A stretch of 64,000 nt of DNA. Source: Endomychus coccineus. Taxonomy: Eukaryota > Arthropoda > Insecta > Coleoptera > Endomychidae. The stretch covers positions 136,183,726 to 136,247,725 of the forward strand of contig OY294067.1 in assembly GCA_958510875.1 (NCBI GenBank), in the 5' to 3' direction. The notes beneath the pieces were generated by a model. The model made no database searches, was not told where the DNA came from, and saw only the letters and a program-made list of their open reading frames with translations. Each line of letters begins with the position of its first letter. Position 1 is the stretch's first letter. Below, piece by piece: positions 36,463-44,554 of this stretch. A program made the translations under genes and the position numbers.

Positions 36463-37557
36463 ATGATAATGTCTCTGCGAGACGTGTTGCAACGTTACGG
36501 GCCGAACGATTCGTTTATAGGCGCTACGATACATGGCACGATAAACGTAGGCAGCGATCCTACGTGGGATCGTTTGTGGGCAAACATGTTGGAAGTTTAC
36601 TACGAGAGAGTCATCGAGCACAACGATAAACGTCGTTTTTATTGGGACGTTACGATCGCGGTGGCCAAGCAAATTATCTATCAGAAAATCGGCTTCGTCA
36701 ATTTGCCTTTGCACTTACTACACAACTATAACGAAATTTCCAAGGAGGAATTTCTGAAATTGAAAACGATCGAACGAGCGCTAAATTCGAATATCGATAA
36801 GTTGTTCTACACGTTCGTCGCGTTAGCATTTTCCGCTAGTACGGACTTTGCCGGTTACACCATGGACACGAAAATACTAGACTTGAGATTGAACGATATC
36901 AATCATTATTTGATCGATCAATCGGATCAGATGTACGCGATGTTATTCGCGTCGGGCGTTAATGACGAAGATGACGAAACTGCCACGAGCGTCGCGTCGT
37001 CCGAAACGAACGCGCGAGACAAACTGTACGAAATGCGAAAGTTTCAGATCGATAGTAAAAATATCATGGTCGCTAAGATACGCGATCTGTTCGACTCTCT
37101 ATACGAACAGAGCATCACACAAGCACGGCGCCAGGGAATAAATTTGAACGTGAATAAATTCCAAACGGAATTATGCCCCGACGAGTTGTTACAATTCTGG
37201 ACGAACCTCGGTCCGTTCTATTGGTTATGGTTCCATTTGACCGCGGGAAAATTCGCCAACGCTTATGACGATTTTCGTGCCGCGGCCGCTTCCCTGAAAG
37301 AACTGTTTCACAATTTCGGCTTGTTCATCAAGTGCGACTTGTGTAGAGCACACTTCGAAAGTATTCGATCGACGTTCGAGTATCGCAAATTGAAAGTCGA
37401 CGCTCCGATCGATAATTTTCTTGTCGAAATTCACAGTTTGATACGATCGAGACACGACCGACTTCACGACGCCAAATTACGATATCTGAATCCGTACGGA
37501 GATTATCGAGACTTGCACGCTCAACTACGAGAGGAATATAAAAAGTGGTGGTTGTAG
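36463..37557 (+). CDS. p33: P33-like (Ac92-type) sulfhydryl oxidase
   Basis: This is a predicted FAD-linked Erv/ALR-like sulfhydryl oxidase of the baculovirus P33 family, a core gene of this virus group that forms disulfide bonds in structural proteins. The C-terminal half shows the signature: W-x3-GPFYWLWFHLTAGKFA (near residue 245-265), then IKCDLCRAHF with the CxxC redox pair (near 289-292), then a helix ending in IHSLIRSRHD, the expected NADH-free FAD-binding His region, and a C-terminal tail with YRDLH. At 364 aa (or 362 from the second Met at 36469) it is longer than baculovirus P33 (about 260). The N-terminal half is helical and acidic. No signal peptide. Confidence 0.8.
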   Translation: MIMSLRDVLQRYGPNDSFIGATIHGTINVGSDPTWDRLWANMLEVYYERVIEHNDKRRFYWDVTIAVAKQIIYQKIGFVNLPLHLLHNYNEISKEEFLKLKTIERALNSNIDKLFYTFVALAFSASTDFAGYTMDTKILDLRLNDINHYLIDQSDQMYAMLFASGVNDEDDETATSVASSETNARDKLYEMRKFQIDSKNIMVAKIRDLFDSLYEQSITQARRQGINLNVNKFQTELCPDELLQFWTNLGPFYWLWFHLTAGKFANAYDDFRAAAASLKELFHNFGLFIKCDLCRAHFESIRSTFEYRKLKVDAPIDNFLVEIHSLIRSRHDRLHDAKLRYLNPYGDYRDLHAQLREEYKKWWL

Positions 37558-37655
37558 GATACGAATAAAAACGCTACATTTCAAATCGTCGATACTCTTT
37601 AATTTTATAAGGCATGATAATTATTTCAAAGGACCGCTTCGATTCTCTCTTCCTT

Positions 37656-37659
<4 letters not shown>

Positions 37660-37701
<42 letters not shown>
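37660..37701. repeat. (CT)n microsatellite
   Basis: A nearly pure CT dinucleotide run of about 40 bases, interrupted by two A bases, lies between the P33-like gene and the convergent small gene. It is likely to vary in length between isolates. Confidence 0.9.
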
Positions 37702-37703
37702 GA

Positions 37704-37976
37704 TTACAGTTTGAAATGAAACCCTCCGGATAGATCTATCAGCTTGTCACCCCTTCGTAACGTGTACGATACGCCTCGTTTTCCCAGATCGTCGAGTAGT
37801 TCCATGATGAATTCCGGTCGTCGAGTGGTTCCTTCGATTTTTCTCAATTCCATACGCAAATCGAACGTACGCACGAGAATCTCTTCTAGTAACAATTGAA
37901 TTTCAGATCGGAACAATAACGGTGGTAAATTGAGAACGGACCTTGGACGATTTTCTTTCATATAAGAGGAAGACAT
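37704..37976 (-). CDS. Unknown small protein, 90 aa
   Basis: Not recognised. The ATG at 37976 (MSSSYMKEN) is the first in the frame; the frame stays open upstream to 38138 with a Ser/Pro/Arg-rich sequence but only a GTG there. The visible protein is helical and charged (RSEIQLLLEEILVRTFDLRMELRKIE) and ends with GGFHFKL. The extension might be real if a non-AUG start is used. It is divergent from the gene at 38145. Confidence 0.5.
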   Translation of the reverse strand: MSSSYMKENRPRSVLNLPPLLFRSEIQLLLEEILVRTFDLRMELRKIEGTTRRPEFIMELLDDLGKRGVSYTLRRGDKLIDLSGGFHFKL

Positions 37977-38144
37977 GACGATGCGTTCAGGAGTACTTAC
38001 GCGTTCGTACGAACCCGACTTACGCAACGGCCTAGATAAACTTATCGACGACGAAGACGGAGACACCGACACAGAACCGAGCCTTCCTGGCGATGAGGTT
38101 CCTATGGAAGAAGATAACCGCGATCCACCAACGATCACGTATAC

Positions 38145-39272
38145 ATGGTAGATATGCTGCTGAGTAACGTGACACGCAACGTCGAACTGATCGAAATCAA
38201 ACGATCTCTGAGAACGTACGAAGCGATATGTCTGTTCAGGTTCGCCGTAAATTTCAAGGGAACGTCGTGTGCCGGTCTAGTATACGGCGGCATATGCACC
38301 TATCATTGGCAATGTATGAACATCGGTTTTTGTCGCGTATCGAGTCGCGTACTGGATAACGTTAACGACGGTTCGTCGAAAACCTATCACGACAAGGTGA
38401 CGCCGTATTTTACGAACGTGCTACCTAAAGCTACGCTTCCCATAGCACCGATCGTACGATCCATAAGTCGTAAAGATTTGACGAAGAACAAGGAAAAGAT
38501 TATTTCGTTGATGAGTTCGTGTTTCGGCCAGACGACAAAAACGGACGAAGCGGAAGCGATGGCCAAGGGGCTATTGGCGATGATCACTTGCACCGAATCG
38601 CCGATATTCACGATAATACGCAATCAATGGATAGCGAATCAGATGGCGTGGGTACGAGGATTAAATCCCAAAACTATGTATCAATTGATAGATCAATCGG
38701 AAGGCAGCGATAAACATACCGTTTCGTTCGTAACGGTAGATCAATTGACGATATTCGATACACCGCTGTTATTGATATTGCCCACGTCTGCGGTCGTGTT
38801 GGAAGACAAAACTCAATCGTTTTCCGATCCCGCCAACGTTACGATGATTCAATTGACGAATAAAAAAGTCAACGTCGGAGTTTTCGCGATTTGCGGGCCC
38901 ATAATATACGCCCCAGTTATCGGAGGCCAACAAAATAGCAGTGGTGGTGGTGGTGGTGGTGGTGGTGGTGGTGTTGCCACTAACGAAATACCCACGATTC
39001 CACGTCAACATTTGATGACTTACGCTAAATTGGGGGGTGTTAGTCACGATACGCGATCGGTCGTTCTACCGATGGTGCTAAGTAATTTAGGAACGGCGAT
39101 GATCGATCTGACGAACACCAGTCTCATATCGAACGAGGATCTGAAAAAATTTACGCCCAAATTCCAGTTAGTTAGACCCGATCCCGAACCGTTACCGTTA
39201 CCGTTACCAGATAATACGCAGTTGCAGTCCACATTGCCGAAAAAACCCCTACCGGGTGACTGGATTTTATAA
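38145..39272 (+). CDS. Unknown protein, 375 aa, candidate structural protein
   Basis: Not recognised. It is well-folded-looking, with few charged runs and a balance of strands and helices; Cys residues near 46, 52 and 57 in CAGLVYGGICTYHWQC. A poly-Gly linker (about residues 268-278) encoded by (GGT)n separates the main domain from a C-terminal region ending in alternating Pro/Leu (EPLPLPLPD). Low charge and the Pro-rich tail are reminiscent of abundant virion proteins, but I can name no family. It is followed by a gene on the same strand after 19 bases. Confidence 0.65.
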   Translation: MVDMLLSNVTRNVELIEIKRSLRTYEAICLFRFAVNFKGTSCAGLVYGGICTYHWQCMNIGFCRVSSRVLDNVNDGSSKTYHDKVTPYFTNVLPKATLPIAPIVRSISRKDLTKNKEKIISLMSSCFGQTTKTDEAEAMAKGLLAMITCTESPIFTIIRNQWIANQMAWVRGLNPKTMYQLIDQSEGSDKHTVSFVTVDQLTIFDTPLLLILPTSAVVLEDKTQSFSDPANVTMIQLTNKKVNVGVFAICGPIIYAPVIGGQQNSSGGGGGGGGGGVATNEIPTIPRQHLMTYAKLGGVSHDTRSVVLPMVLSNLGTAMIDLTNTSLISNEDLKKFTPKFQLVRPDPEPLPLPLPDNTQLQSTLPKKPLPGDWIL

Positions 39273-39291
39273 AAGTAATGGGTGGTAAGAC

Positions 39292-40143
39292 ATGGACGAA
39301 ATAATCTTATTACCATCTCCATCTCACGCTCGTTCACCCCCGAACGTTCACCGTTCGACATCGATGGCGTCCACGACGACAGAGAATAAAAACAAATCGG
39401 TATTACGCCACGCTCGTTCCGTAAAATTTTTTAACGATAAAAAAAACGGCATGTACAAAAAACAACGTCACAGCAAGACCGGTCGAATTCATTCGACTTT
39501 ATCGACTCGTCCTTCACACGATACGGCCGATCACGAGAATTCCGCCGTCACCACAAACGACAAGTCGACAAACGTGCATTCGTCGTCGAACACGCACCAC
39601 GGTGAGCGCGCTTTTCTCGCTTGTGTCACGTTCGTAATATCGGATGTCAGTTTGGTATTGACCGATCAATTCAAAAGGATATTCCCGTCGGCGGTGGATC
39701 TGTTGCTGCGTTTGAAGCGCGACAATTTCGTTGAATATTTCCACGATAATCACGTCGTTTTATATGCCAGCAACGAAACAGAAATTTCCCTAGCACGTAA
39801 CCGTTTACCATCGTCGTCGTCGTCGTCGTTGTCGTCGATCTTCGAGTTTGACCAATACGTGACCGCCACAAAGTACGATTGCATCAACGATCGACCGATT
39901 TTAACCCTACGCAAACATCTATTCCGTAACGGCCGGTCGTCGTTACTGGCCGGTCCGATGGTTTTGATCGCAAAATCGACCGATAACAATAATAACGTCA
40001 ATCAATACGATATCGTGAAAGATATACGACGTTACTACGAATATGACACGAATCACACGCACGTCGTAGATGTCGATCGTGAAAGTTTGCTACGCGACAT
40101 AGCCGTCCAACTGTCCACGCTGATGAAATTTGACAGACAATAA
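39292..40143 (+). CDS. Unknown basic protein, 283 aa
   Basis: Not recognised. The N-terminal 100 residues are basic, His/Ser/Thr-rich and probably disordered (nuclear-type composition). About residues 103-160 form a hydrophobic, helical core (FLACVTFVISDVSLVLTDQFKR, shown here only as a composition landmark: F/V/L-rich). A Ser run at about 171-179 precedes a final mixed region. The stop codon overlaps AATAAAATAAA. It is likely co-transcribed with the preceding gene, given the 19-base spacing. Confidence 0.65.
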   Translation: MDEIILLPSPSHARSPPNVHRSTSMASTTTENKNKSVLRHARSVKFFNDKKNGMYKKQRHSKTGRIHSTLSTRPSHDTADHENSAVTTNDKSTNVHSSSNTHHGERAFLACVTFVISDVSLVLTDQFKRIFPSAVDLLLRLKRDNFVEYFHDNHVVLYASNETEISLARNRLPSSSSSSLSSIFEFDQYVTATKYDCINDRPILTLRKHLFRNGRSSLLAGPMVLIAKSTDNNNNVNQYDIVKDIRRYYEYDTNHTHVVDVDRESLLRDIAVQLSTLMKFDRQ

Positions 40144-40358
40144 AATAAATATTACACACTAACGAATATGTACTTTTTGTTCTCTACACCCAACGAAAAA
40201 CCTTTCTGCGTTTCAACTAACGATAACATCGAGTCGAACAATTATAAACGAACAAGTTATTCAGTCTATTTTTAGATGTACGTGTAGACGTGACAATAAC
40301 ACATATAAACGAATCACGTTACGTGAAGTCACCTGACGATATTCTTGTCAATTTTCAG

Positions 40359-40392
40359 TATAAAAGGCAGCTGCTGGCACATAGCAGTCAGT
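40359..40392 (+). promoter_or_regulatory. TATA + CAGTCAGT promoter
   Basis: TATAAAAG (40359-40366) is followed by CAGTCAGT (40385-40392), 26 bases apart, matching the early-type promoters of the XRN-like genes. The downstream ATG is at 40447. The roughly 300-base gap from 40144 also has TCTATTTTTAGATGTA (40265-40280), which echoes an hr-tail landmark at 8149-8164. Confidence 0.75.
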
Positions 40393-40446
40393 ATTCGATC
40401 AGTATCATCCGACTTTGAAACATCGAATCGTGTATTCCGCGTCATC

Positions 40447-41502
40447 ATGAATATTTCCAACCGTACAGTGATTGAGCGTTTTTTAAATATAATCCAAGAA
40501 TTAAAATTGAAGGAGTCCGAGCATATCGATACATCTGAGGCGACGAGGATGACGGAGAAAGAGAAACGTAGCGAGGCACGATCGGAAGGGTGCATCCAAA
40601 AAAACAGCGATCTCGTCGACGAAGCTGTGTTATGCGAAACGAAAAAAATAGAGGGCGATATCGGTACGTGGTCGTCGGACTCGTACACAAAGAAGGAAGA
40701 AGACGTTCGAGCGTGGCAAGATGCGTTGTATGGAGAAAATGGAAATCATGATATGGAACAATTGTTCAAGTCGTGTAAGAAAGGCAGCTATACGGATCTT
40801 GTCGACGCCATCTACTTTTTCGATACAGAATATCAGAACCAGGGCGAAAATACGATATATTTGGCGGTGGCGATGACGCGTGACGGATACACCACGCATC
40901 TGAACGGGGCGCCGTACAATTTGTGCAGCAGGAAGAATATCTCAGAGTTGGAAGAATTGGGTAATCTGAAAACCGTCAAAGAAAATCAATATATTCGCAC
41001 GATCACGAATAAGCGTTCGGGTATGTGGGAGGATAAGACGAAGGAGGTATCGCCAGCTGTGATTGTCGACAACATCTACCGGTCGTTCTTATCGCGTCGC
41101 TATACGTCTGACCCTATCATCGTGAGCTGGCGCGATTCAAACGATACGGATTTTTTCGACGGACACATTCACACCAACAATAGCGACAGACTTACGGTGG
41201 ACGTGGGTGGTGAATTTGCGAAAATCGAATGGTGTGCCATGATGGGATTCAAACGCGGTAAATTCGTTCGGTACGAATTGTATCGTTTACCTGGAAAATG
41301 TATGATATGGTCGCACACGGTCGAAATTACCAATCAGTATTTCGTCGACAAGACTCACTTCACGTTCAACGATTACCACCGCGTATTAGGCTGTAGGGAT
41401 AATCATGGGAAGTATGACGTTGAACAGTGCTGTGCTAACAACAGTAAAAAATTGAAATGTATATTGAGCAGTGTACTATATTCGTTTGTTCGCAAGGAAT
41501 AA
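40447..41502 (+). CDS. Unknown protein, 351 aa
   Basis: Not recognised. The start at 40447 is the first ATG after the TATA/CAGT promoter; the longer frame from 40345 begins upstream of the TATA box and is rejected. The N-terminal 90 residues are charged and helical (KLKESEHID, EKEKRSEARSE). The remainder looks globular, with Trp and Cys (SWRDSNDTDFFDGH, EWCAMMGFKRGK, a late CC pair). No membrane segment and no homopolymer runs. The strong promoter suggests early expression. Followed by AATAAA. Confidence 0.7.
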   Translation: MNISNRTVIERFLNIIQELKLKESEHIDTSEATRMTEKEKRSEARSEGCIQKNSDLVDEAVLCETKKIEGDIGTWSSDSYTKKEEDVRAWQDALYGENGNHDMEQLFKSCKKGSYTDLVDAIYFFDTEYQNQGENTIYLAVAMTRDGYTTHLNGAPYNLCSRKNISELEELGNLKTVKENQYIRTITNKRSGMWEDKTKEVSPAVIVDNIYRSFLSRRYTSDPIIVSWRDSNDTDFFDGHIHTNNSDRLTVDVGGEFAKIEWCAMMGFKRGKFVRYELYRLPGKCMIWSHTVEITNQYFVDKTHFTFNDYHRVLGCRDNHGKYDVEQCCANNSKKLKCILSSVLYSFVRKE

Positions 41503-41557
41503 AAAAAATATATTTTCAACATGTTTTATTTTATTTCGCTCCCTGCTAATGTAAGTA

Positions 41558-43231
41558 ATGGCTCCCAAAGACAAGCACGGTCGTAGTTACGAATCGGCCA
41601 ACGATCGTGTATTGAATCGCGTTAACCTAGACGATGCGTATTCCTATTCCATAATGAACGTACTACGATCGTACGTAGATCAATCGGACCAGAAGCAAGC
41701 GCTTCTTTGTCGTCACGTACCGGCAGAATTGAAAGTTTCCCTGATAAAAGCTATCGAAAAGGGATCGTCGAGCGACGTGACGAATTTATGTCTACTTTGC
41801 AAGGATATCGATAAATTTTCTAGAGAGCAAATGTTCTATCAAGGGATCGTAATGCAATTTGTTGATCACGTAAAACCGACGGACTGTTCTCCCTTCTGGC
41901 AATCTATCATAAGCAAATTTCAGAATCGTTTGTCCACCATTCAAGATCGAGACGTGACGATGTTTATCGCGAAATCGCATTATATACGATCGTTGTCCGC
42001 GTCGGGCGTGTCTGTGGGCGACGATAAGATCACGACATATCTGGATAATATTCTGAACGTGGTCAACGGGACGTACAAACCAGATTTTCACAATTCCATC
42101 TTCAAACATAGCGTAAAGAATATTTTTCAGAACGTAATCGTGTCCTTTGCCGATTTCGTGGTGACAAATATCGATTTATACATCGGTGACCAACGGCAAG
42201 CGTCACCTTCGGACACCGTTGATAATACGACGGACGAAGATAATATTATCGTATCTCAATTTTTGAGCAAGCGAGTCGAAACGACCGATTGGAGAAATAA
42301 ATTAAACGATATTCGTACGAACAATCCGATTAACGTGACGAACGCTACGCGAAATTACGAGAACGATGGTTACGACGACGGTGTGCGGTTTCCTTCCTCG
42401 CCACCATCGTTATCTTCGTCGTCGTCTACGTCGTCGTCGTCGTCGTCATCATCATCGACTAACAAAACGGTAATAATTCATAGAGAACGTGATTTGATGT
42501 CACCGATACCGTCACCTTTGTTATCGCAGTCGTCGTCGTCGTCATCGTCGACGTCGTCATCGTCGACTAACGAAACGGTGATAATCCATAAAGAACATTT
42601 TAAATTGTCACCGATACCATCGCCTTCGTTGTCTTCGGCATCATCATCATCATCATTATCAACGTCGTCTTTCACGTATCATAGAAGTGCCGGAGAATTC
42701 ATCGTCGACGCTGATGTCATACAACGAGACAATGATGATGATGATGATGATCGTGCCGATGAAGATAACGATAGTTGTAAAGACAACGATAGCAGCGACG
42801 ACGACGACGACTACGATGACGACGATAACTTGTTCGTTACGTTACCGTCGATCGTAATCACACAGAACGATACGAAGAACGATCCGTATTTATTGTCTAG
42901 TTCATTTGTCACGACTGGGGACGATGAAATAGTCGAAGAACGCGACGGTCACGACGAGTCGTTCATGTTATCGTCGTGTCAACCGCCAACACCCATATCC
43001 ATGTTGAACGATTTGTTCGATATCGAAATATCGGTCGACGTGACGCCGCAAATAGACGACAGTGAACGCGCATCGACAGAAAATGAAGTATTGTCGAATA
43101 ACGATAGCGAAAACAACAAAGACAACAACAACGACGATGACGAAAAAACCGATTCGGAAACGGCGACTGCGGTGGTAGTGGTGGCGACGGCGGTGGTGGT
43201 GGAGGAGATCGCCGTAGACAATAGTTGTTGA
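41558..43231 (+). CDS. Unknown protein, 557 aa, with Ser/Asp-rich tail
   Basis: Not recognised. Residues 1-220 are a conserved-looking helical domain with several Cys and His (CRHVPAELK, LCLLCKDIDKF). Beyond it the protein is almost wholly low complexity: three Ser runs separated by a duplicated 30-residue module (containing KTVIIHRE and ETVIIHKE, followed by SPIPSP), Asp runs, then acidic sequence to the end with a Val/Ala-rich patch. The module duplication at about 42415-42660 is seen at both DNA and protein level. It may be a tegument-like or transcription-associated protein; that is a guess. Confidence 0.65.
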   Translation: MAPKDKHGRSYESANDRVLNRVNLDDAYSYSIMNVLRSYVDQSDQKQALLCRHVPAELKVSLIKAIEKGSSSDVTNLCLLCKDIDKFSREQMFYQGIVMQFVDHVKPTDCSPFWQSIISKFQNRLSTIQDRDVTMFIAKSHYIRSLSASGVSVGDDKITTYLDNILNVVNGTYKPDFHNSIFKHSVKNIFQNVIVSFADFVVTNIDLYIGDQRQASPSDTVDNTTDEDNIIVSQFLSKRVETTDWRNKLNDIRTNNPINVTNATRNYENDGYDDGVRFPSSPPSLSSSSSTSSSSSSSSSTNKTVIIHRERDLMSPIPSPLLSQSSSSSSSTSSSSTNETVIIHKEHFKLSPIPSPSLSSASSSSSLSTSSFTYHRSAGEFIVDADVIQRDNDDDDDDRADEDNDSCKDNDSSDDDDDYDDDDNLFVTLPSIVITQNDTKNDPYLLSSSFVTTGDDEIVEERDGHDESFMLSSCQPPTPISMLNDLFDIEISVDVTPQIDDSERASTENEVLSNNDSENNKDNNNDDDEKTDSETATAVVVVATAVVVEEIAVDNSC

Positions 43232-43292
43232 TCGATATCTCCGTCTGACAGAACGAACATCGACACGGTTCGGTGTGCTCGTGATATCTACG

Positions 43293-44510
43293 ATGACGAA
43301 CAACCGATCGTACGGAAACGTTATTTTCCGCTCGCTAGATTCGGAATCTAGACGGTTCGTCCGTGAAAATGCCCAGAACGACGATGATATGGTATTACCG
43401 TTGTGTACGTTCGTGACACAATTGAAAGCGAACGGACGGTCACAACCTCGATCAAAAATATTAAACGAACGCCAATTGAAAACTATACGAGAATGTTATC
43501 ATCTTACGATTCCGGAGCCGGGCACACCGTTCGGTATATTGTTGTGCAAGACGTTCCTAGAGCCCAGACAACAGGACAATTTCGACATTAAACGACCGAA
43601 ATTGTTCAACGTCGAAGAAGGAACCAGTACGGATTTCTACTCGAACGATGCCTGGATGGATCCCGTCGAAAAATTCATGTCCATCGCGAAAACGGAAATG
43701 TTATTATCGATGAAGAAAAATGCCACAATTTACATGTCGTTCTTATTGCGAACGTCAACGATTCGCACCGTCGACGATTTCAAACGTAACATCGTCGAAT
43801 ACATCCTTCCGTATACCATGTGCGTACGTCTGATGAACGTCGAACCGTCGTCGGAAACTCCTCCGGCCGCTATCGCATCTAGACAGAATTTCTATTTCGT
43901 CGTATACGTTCTACCGAAAATGGAAACCAGTTTCCTACTCCGAATATATTCCATGCCAATTTTATCGTTACAAACGGAAGAGCAAACGGCGAACGACGAT
44001 ACGACTACAGAATACGAGCCCGACGTGACGACGTCTCGGCTGCGTCTAATTTTCACTAGCAACCGATCATATTTCAACGATAAACACGTGAACGTAATGA
44101 ATTCGATGATATTTCTATATTGTTTCATTACCGACCGATACAAGCCCGACTTTGAAAATATCAGCGACGACATTACAAACTATATGGTAAAACTCGTTTC
44201 GATGATCAGTTACGAAATTGGAGGTTATTCGCTGAAACGTAACGGATTGGCAAAAAGTGGCGTCGGTCCGCTGGCATTCGTCATATCCGAAGCGGGTCTG
44301 ATAGAAACGCCCAAGTTCACCGGAACGGCCGATTATCCGAAAAACGACGGAAATCTCGATGAAACGATACCGTCGTCGTCGTCGTCGTCGTCGTTATCGT
44401 CGCTAGCCAAGAAAACGTTCCTGATCGAGAGTTATTTCGAAAGAATATTTGTCAATTTGCCTCTGAAAATGGGACTTTTGAACGATGAAATGCAATTATT
44501 TCGAAACTAA
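43293..44510 (+). CDS. Unknown protein, 405 aa
   Basis: Not recognised. The ATG at 43293 is used because the frame upstream begins with GTG. It looks globular throughout, with basic N-terminus, predicted alternating helices and strands, Tyr/Phe/Met-rich core segments (for example around residues 175-215), and a single Ser run near 365. No signal peptide. The end overlaps TAATAAATG and further AATAAA signals and converges with the helicase gene after 45 bases. Confidence 0.68.
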   Translation: MTNNRSYGNVIFRSLDSESRRFVRENAQNDDDMVLPLCTFVTQLKANGRSQPRSKILNERQLKTIRECYHLTIPEPGTPFGILLCKTFLEPRQQDNFDIKRPKLFNVEEGTSTDFYSNDAWMDPVEKFMSIAKTEMLLSMKKNATIYMSFLLRTSTIRTVDDFKRNIVEYILPYTMCVRLMNVEPSSETPPAAIASRQNFYFVVYVLPKMETSFLLRIYSMPILSLQTEEQTANDDTTTEYEPDVTTSRLRLIFTSNRSYFNDKHVNVMNSMIFLYCFITDRYKPDFENISDDITNYMVKLVSMISYEIGGYSLKRNGLAKSGVGPLAFVISEAGLIETPKFTGTADYPKNDGNLDETIPSSSSSSSLSSLAKKTFLIESYFERIFVNLPLKMGLLNDEMQLFRN

Positions 44511-44554
44511 TAAATGATAATAATAAAACTACAAGCTTTTCAATAATACCTTTA

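Noticed and set aside
42415..42660. Possible CRISPR array or tandem-repeat locus
   Set aside because: The repeats are in-frame codon runs (Ser/Asp) within a gene. The hr arrays likewise lack equal-length unique spacers. No CRISPR-like array is present in the window.
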